Positions 45,603 to 45,740 of a stretch of 45,740 nt of DNA are shown here, piece by piece. How positions within the stretch are numbered: the stretch's first letter is position 1; the number at the start of each line of letters is the position of its first letter. The stretch comes from an uncultured Saprospiraceae bacterium (GTDB taxonomy: Bacteria; Bacteroidota; Bacteroidia; Chitinophagales; Saprospiraceae), in the NCBI GenBank assembly GCA_937928575.1, contig CALFWW010000042.1, forward strand, positions 1 through 45,740, given 5' to 3'. The notes under the pieces are model-generated. The model was not told the origin of the DNA. It did no database searches and saw nothing but the letters and a program-made list of their open reading frames with translations. The translations under genes were made by a program, and so were the position numbers.

Positions 45603-45740
45603 ATACAAATTGTACTCTATAAGTGCGGTTATTATATGGAGGAAAATTTTATTGAGATTAAGGCGGAAAACGCAGACATAGCCTTAGTTACGGCGAGCCT
45701 GCCTGACTGCGCCAAGCAGACAGGGCTTTCCAACGCAGAT
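45603..45740 (+). mobile_element. MITE-like palindromic element, copy B (partial at window edge)
   Basis: Clear similarity to the reverse complement of 42853-42964: ATACAAATTGTACTCTATAA, then ATGGAGGAAAATTTTATTG, GAGATTAAGGCGGAAAACGC and TAGCCTTAGTTACGGCGAG, ending in TTTCCAACGCAGAT at the window edge. Relative to copy A there is an in-frame insertion of 27 nt near 45700, which itself has complementary arms (CCTGACTGC and GCAGACAGG). The frame from 45636 (MEENFIEIKAENADIALV) stays open to the edge. Confidence 0.55.

Noticed and set aside
1..45740. CRISPR array, rRNA or tRNA genes
   Set aside because: No regularly spaced short repeats with unique spacers and no tRNA or rRNA signature were seen on reading the window; a dedicated tRNA search was not possible.

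Overview
The window is AT-rich DNA from a member of the Bacteroidota, most likely a marine or aquatic Saprospiraceae-like bacterium. The phylum call rests on several signs seen in the sequence. There is a type IX secretion C-terminal sorting domain. A large adhesin carries DUF11-type and HYR-type repeats. Omp28, DUF2007 and DUF3127 proteins are present, the FadL-type porin is of the Bacteroidota kind, and start sites lack strong Shine-Dalgarno sequences. The family-level guess is inference from the polyunsaturated fatty acid (PUFA) cluster and is weaker.

Layout. 1-3348 (-) is the N-terminal 1116 residues of a giant surface adhesin that runs off the left edge. 3.9-7.8 kb holds a Tat-exported PLP enzyme, an Omp28-like T9SS cargo protein, a TlpA-like redoxin and a lipoprotein. 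8.2-10.0 kb holds an HD-domain protein fused to a Pycsar-effector-like membrane module and a DUF2007 protein. 10.0-26.6 kb is a complete PUFA synthase locus: an Sfp-type phosphopantetheinyl transferase (-), a TetR regulator, pfaA, pfaC and pfaD. Convergent to it is marR-hmgA-hpd (homogentisate branch of tyrosine breakdown). 29.7-34.9 kb holds envelope proteins, including a FadL-like porin and a strongly block-structured low-complexity protein. 35.1-45.5 kb is mostly housekeeping: proS, an ArsC-like protein, DUF3127, bcp, an M23 peptidase, aat and clpS (both N-degron pathway), a peroxiredoxin, an EamA transporter, an O-methyltransferase and a GNAT/FemAB-like protein. Two copies of a small palindromic repeat lie at 42.8 kb and at the right edge.

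The most exciting signal is inside pfaA. The gene is split into two frames exactly between the third ACP and the ketoreductase. The first frame ends in G_GGA_AAG followed at once by TAA. A 6-nt spacer and a 9-bp hairpin come next. The second part (KR-DH) lies in the -1 frame, is open across the junction, encodes conserved PfaA sequence before any plausible start codon, and has no in-frame ATG until 15877. This is the textbook layout of a programmed -1 ribosomal frameshift. It would make one gene yield a short KS-AT-ACP3 protein (1419 residues) and a full-length KS-AT-ACP3-KR-DH protein (2256 residues), setting the ratio of carrier/condensing to reducing modules in the PUFA megasynthase.

How the genes work together: the transferase can arm the three ACPs of PfaA. 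PfaA and PfaC (KS-CLF-AT-DH-DH) condense, reduce and dehydrate the growing chain, and PfaD is the FMN enoyl reductase. No separate pfaB is present; its acyltransferase is built into PfaC.
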